Origin: REEB95 sp035275845
Lineage (GTDB): Bacteria; Pseudomonadota; Alphaproteobacteria; ATCC43930; CGMCC-115725
NCBI GenBank assembly: GCA_035275845.1
Contig: DATEMD010000009.1
Location: forward strand, 1 to 7,016
Reading direction: 5' to 3'
Length of the DNA: 7,016 nt
The translations under genes were made by a program, and so were the position numbers. Positions 5,243 to 7,016 of this stretch are shown here, one piece after another. A model generated the notes under the pieces. It made no database searches, was not told the DNA's origin, and was given only the letters and a program-made list of their open reading frames with translations. The number at the start of each line of letters is the position of its first letter. Positions within the stretch are counted from its first letter, which is position 1.

Positions 5243-7016
5243 TCATTCTCCCGGCACCGGCGCGGCACCCGGCAGGTGTGCATCGCCGCGGCCCATTTGC
5301 CGCAGCCCCCAGAGGCGGAAACGATCGAGATAGAGATAAATCACGGGCGTCGTATAGAGGGTCAGCAGCTGGCTGATCATCAATCCGCCAACGATGGCGA
5401 GACCGAGCGGTCGGCGCAGCTCACCGCCTTCGCCCGCGCCGATTGCCAACGGCACCGCGCCGAGCATCGCCGCCATGGTCGTCATCATGATCGGCCGGAA
5501 GCGCATCATGCACGCCTGGAAGATGGCGTCGCGCGAGGACAGGCCGAGGTTGCGTTCGGCATCGAGTGCGAAGTCGATCATCATGATCGCGTTCTTCTTC
5601 ACGATGCCGATCAGCAGGATGACGCCGATCAGGGCAATGATGCTGAACTCGATATGGAACAGCATCAGCGCCAGCACCGCACCGACGCCGGCCGACGGCA
5701 GGGTCGACAGAATGGTGATCGGATGGACGTAACTCTCATAGAGCATGCCGAGCACGATATAGACCGCAGCCAGCGCAGCGGCGATGAGGAACGGCTCCGC
5801 CGCGAGCGATTGCTGGAAAACCTGCGCGGTGCCTTGGAAGGTGCCGATGACGTTCGAGGGCACGCCGATCTGGAGCATGGTGCGGTTGACGACGGTCGCC
5901 GCCTGGCTCAAGGCGACGCCCGGCGCCAGGTTGAACGAGACGGTCGAAGCCACCGACAGCCCCTGGTGATTGACGGCGAGTGGCGTCGTTCCCGGATGGA
6001 AGCTGGCGAACGCCGCCAGCGGCACCATCGTCTCCTTGTTGGTGCTGACGGCGGTGCCGGTCGAGGCCGCGCCGTGGCCGACGGCGGTGATCGCATTGGT
6101 GGCGAGATTGCGTGCGGCGTCGGCGGCGACAGTCGCCGCGGCACTGCTTTGGCCCTTGAGCACGACGGTGCCGGCCACGGCATTGGTGGCTTGCGTGCCG
6201 CCGACCGCGCCACCGGCGGTGCTGACGTACAGGTCCTTGAGCGTATCCGGGTTCTGCCAGAACTGCGGCGCCACCTCCATGATGACGTGGTACTGGTTCA
6301 GCGGATTGAAGATGGTCGACACTTGGCGCTGGCCGAAGGCGTCGTAGAGCGTGTTGTCGATGGCGCTGACGCTGACGCCGAGGCGCGCGGCGGTCGAGCG
6401 GTCAATCGCCAGGTCGGTCTCGAGGCCCTTGTCCTGCTGGTCCGAGTTTACGTCGGTGAGCTGCGGCACTTTTTGCAAGGCGGCGACGATCTTCGGCACC
6501 CACTCGTTGAGCGTCTGCAAATCGTCGCTGCGCAGCGTGTATTGGTAGAGCGCGTTCGAGGCGCGGCCGCCAACGCGGATGTCCTGGACCGGCTGCAGGA
6601 ACAGCGTGGCGCCGGGCATGACCGCCAGCTCGCGCCGCAATCGGCCGATGACTTGGTCGATGCCGGGTCGCTGGCTCAACGGCTTGAGCGAAGCGAACAG
6701 GAACCCGGAGTTGGTTTCGCCGCCACCGGTGAAGGCGACGACGCTATCGATCGCCGGGTCTTTGCGCATGATCGCGACAAACTGCGTCAGCTTCTTCTGC
6801 ATGAGCTGGAACGAGATGCTCTGATCGGCCTGGATGCCGCCGATCAGCCGGCCGGTGTCCTGCTCGGGGAAGAAACCCTTGGGCACGACGATGAACAGCA
6901 GCACGTTGAGGCATAGCGTCGCGCCGAGAATGACGAGCACCAGGCGCGAATGACGCAGTGACCAGGCGAGCGACCGGCGATAGGCGTCCTTGATCCGCTC
7001 GAAGCCGCGCTCGCTC
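5243..7016 (-). CDS. RND multidrug efflux permease, MdtC/MuxC-like, C-terminal 590 residues, cut by window end
   Basis: The frame is open from the window edge at 7016 to the TGA at 5245-5243. The GTG at 6940 is internal: codons upstream read FERIKDAYRRSLAWSLRHSR, the cytoplasmic helix and TM7 entry of HAE-1 pumps. The part present corresponds to roughly the second half of a protein of about 1,040 residues. Landmarks in order are VPKGFFPEQDTGRLIGGIQA (start of the second periplasmic loop), FGQRQVSTIFNPLNQYHV, GTTPLAVNHQG, LGMLYESYVHPITILSTLP (TM8-9 region), GIVKKNAIMMIDF, and MRFRPIMMTTMAAMLGAVPL before the final TM helix TTPVIYLYLDRFR. The Lys before NAI, and the Arg and Thr of MRFRPIMMT, match AcrB proton-relay residues Lys940, Arg971 and Thr978, so the half seen looks functional. 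The wording is closest to MdtC/MuxC, which pairs with a second RND subunit; that subunit and the fusion protein would lie beyond 7016. A 62-residue segment at 6217-6032 is unusual. The channel gene follows directly. Confidence 0.94.
   Translation of the reverse strand, partial: SERGFERIKDAYRRSLAWSLRHSRLVLVILGATLCLNVLLFIVVPKGFFPEQDTGRLIGGIQADQSISFQLMQKKLTQFVAIMRKDPAIDSVVAFTGGGETNSGFLFASLKPLSQRPGIDQVIGRLRRELAVMPGATLFLQPVQDIRVGGRASNALYQYTLRSDDLQTLNEWVPKIVAALQKVPQLTDVNSDQQDKGLETDLAIDRSTAARLGVSVSAIDNTLYDAFGQRQVSTIFNPLNQYHVIMEVAPQFWQNPDTLKDLYVSTAGGAVGGTQATNAVAGTVVLKGQSSAAATVAADAARNLATNAITAVGHGAASTGTAVSTNKETMVPLAAFASFHPGTTPLAVNHQGLSVASTVSFNLAPGVALSQAATVVNRTMLQIGVPSNVIGTFQGTAQVFQQSLAAEPFLIAAALAAVYIVLGMLYESYVHPITILSTLPSAGVGAVLALMLFHIEFSIIALIGVILLIGIVKKNAIMMIDFALDAERNLGLSSRDAIFQACMMRFRPIMMTTMAAMLGAVPLAIGAGEGGELRRPLGLAIVGGLMISQLLTLYTTPVIYLYLDRFRLWGLRQMGRGDAHLPGAAPVPGE
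5248..5252 (-). promoter_or_regulatory. Ribosome binding site deciding the outer-membrane channel start
   Basis: GGGAG on the minus strand, inside the last codons of the RND pump gene. It is 7 nt from the ATG at 5240-5238 and 1 nt from the ATG at 5246-5244. The spacing favours the downstream start, two residues shorter, leaving a 2-bp gap after the pump stop at 5243. Confidence 0.5.
6032..6217 (-). other. Ala/Gly/Thr/Val-rich insertion segment within the RND periplasmic domain
   Basis: Between LKDLYVST and MVPLAAFASF, where AcrB/MdtC-type pumps have a short turn of about five residues, this gene encodes 62 residues running from AGGAVGGTQ to AVSTNKE. They are rich in Ala, Thr, Gly and Val and contain few charged residues. 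The frame is unbroken on both sides. By comparison with AcrB the position is the turn near residue 810, between the C-terminal docking and PC2 porter parts. I recall related long segments in some proteobacterial homologues, so it is probably a family variant and not a recent insertion. Confidence 0.6.

Noticed and set aside
5096..6916. A 606-codon open frame on the plus strand opposite the RND pump and channel genes
   Set aside because: Its translation is Arg/Asp/His-rich with no recognisable domain, and it is the antisense of two clearly identified genes. Long antisense frames are common in GC-rich DNA.
6938..6940. GTG as start of the RND permease
   Set aside because: The same frame continues upstream to the window edge with conserved pump sequence (AYRRSLAWSLRHSR), so the GTG is an internal valine and the gene begins outside the window.

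Overview
This is a GC-rich, densely coding stretch of bacterial chromosome. Gene content, protein style and almost absent intergenic space suggest an alphaproteobacterium, probably of the Hyphomicrobiales (Bradyrhizobium / Rhodopseudomonas / Xanthobacteraceae-like). That placement is inferred from protein resemblance and was not computed. There are six protein-coding genes, two of them cut by the window edges. I see no RNA genes, insertion sequences, CRISPR arrays or prophage parts.

Left part (1-2290): two divergent genes with sugar or keto-acid metabolism signatures. On the minus strand is the N-terminal 419 residues of a bifunctional class II aldolase / short-chain dehydrogenase of the rhamnulose-1-phosphate aldolase type; its dehydrogenase half lies beyond position 1. 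On the plus strand is a class I (Schiff-base) aldolase of the DapA/NanA family. It has the catalytic Lys and Tyr but not the arginine expected of true dihydrodipicolinate synthase. The 107-bp gap between them holds a perfect 7-bp inverted repeat overlapping a plausible promoter, so the pair may share a regulator.

Right part (2301-7016): four genes on the minus strand, read right to left. They are the C-terminal 590 residues of an RND efflux permease (MdtC/MuxC-like), its outer-membrane channel lipoprotein (OprM/NodT type), the ribosome-rescue hydrolase ArfB, and a DegP-like protein with a PDZ domain in which all three catalytic positions of the protease fold are substituted. Permease to channel is separated by 2 bp (or overlaps by 4), and channel to arfB overlaps by 4 bp (ATGA). 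These three are therefore almost certainly one transcript, and the pseudoprotease may be its last gene (67-bp gap). The membrane-fusion protein and any second RND subunit would lie beyond position 7016.

The observations most worth a second look are the catalytically dead cytosolic trypsin-fold/PDZ protein, the translational coupling of a ribosome-rescue factor to a drug-efflux channel, and a 62-residue Ala/Gly/Thr-rich segment replacing a short hairpin in the periplasmic part of the RND pump. I see no wholly new multi-gene defence or mobile system here.
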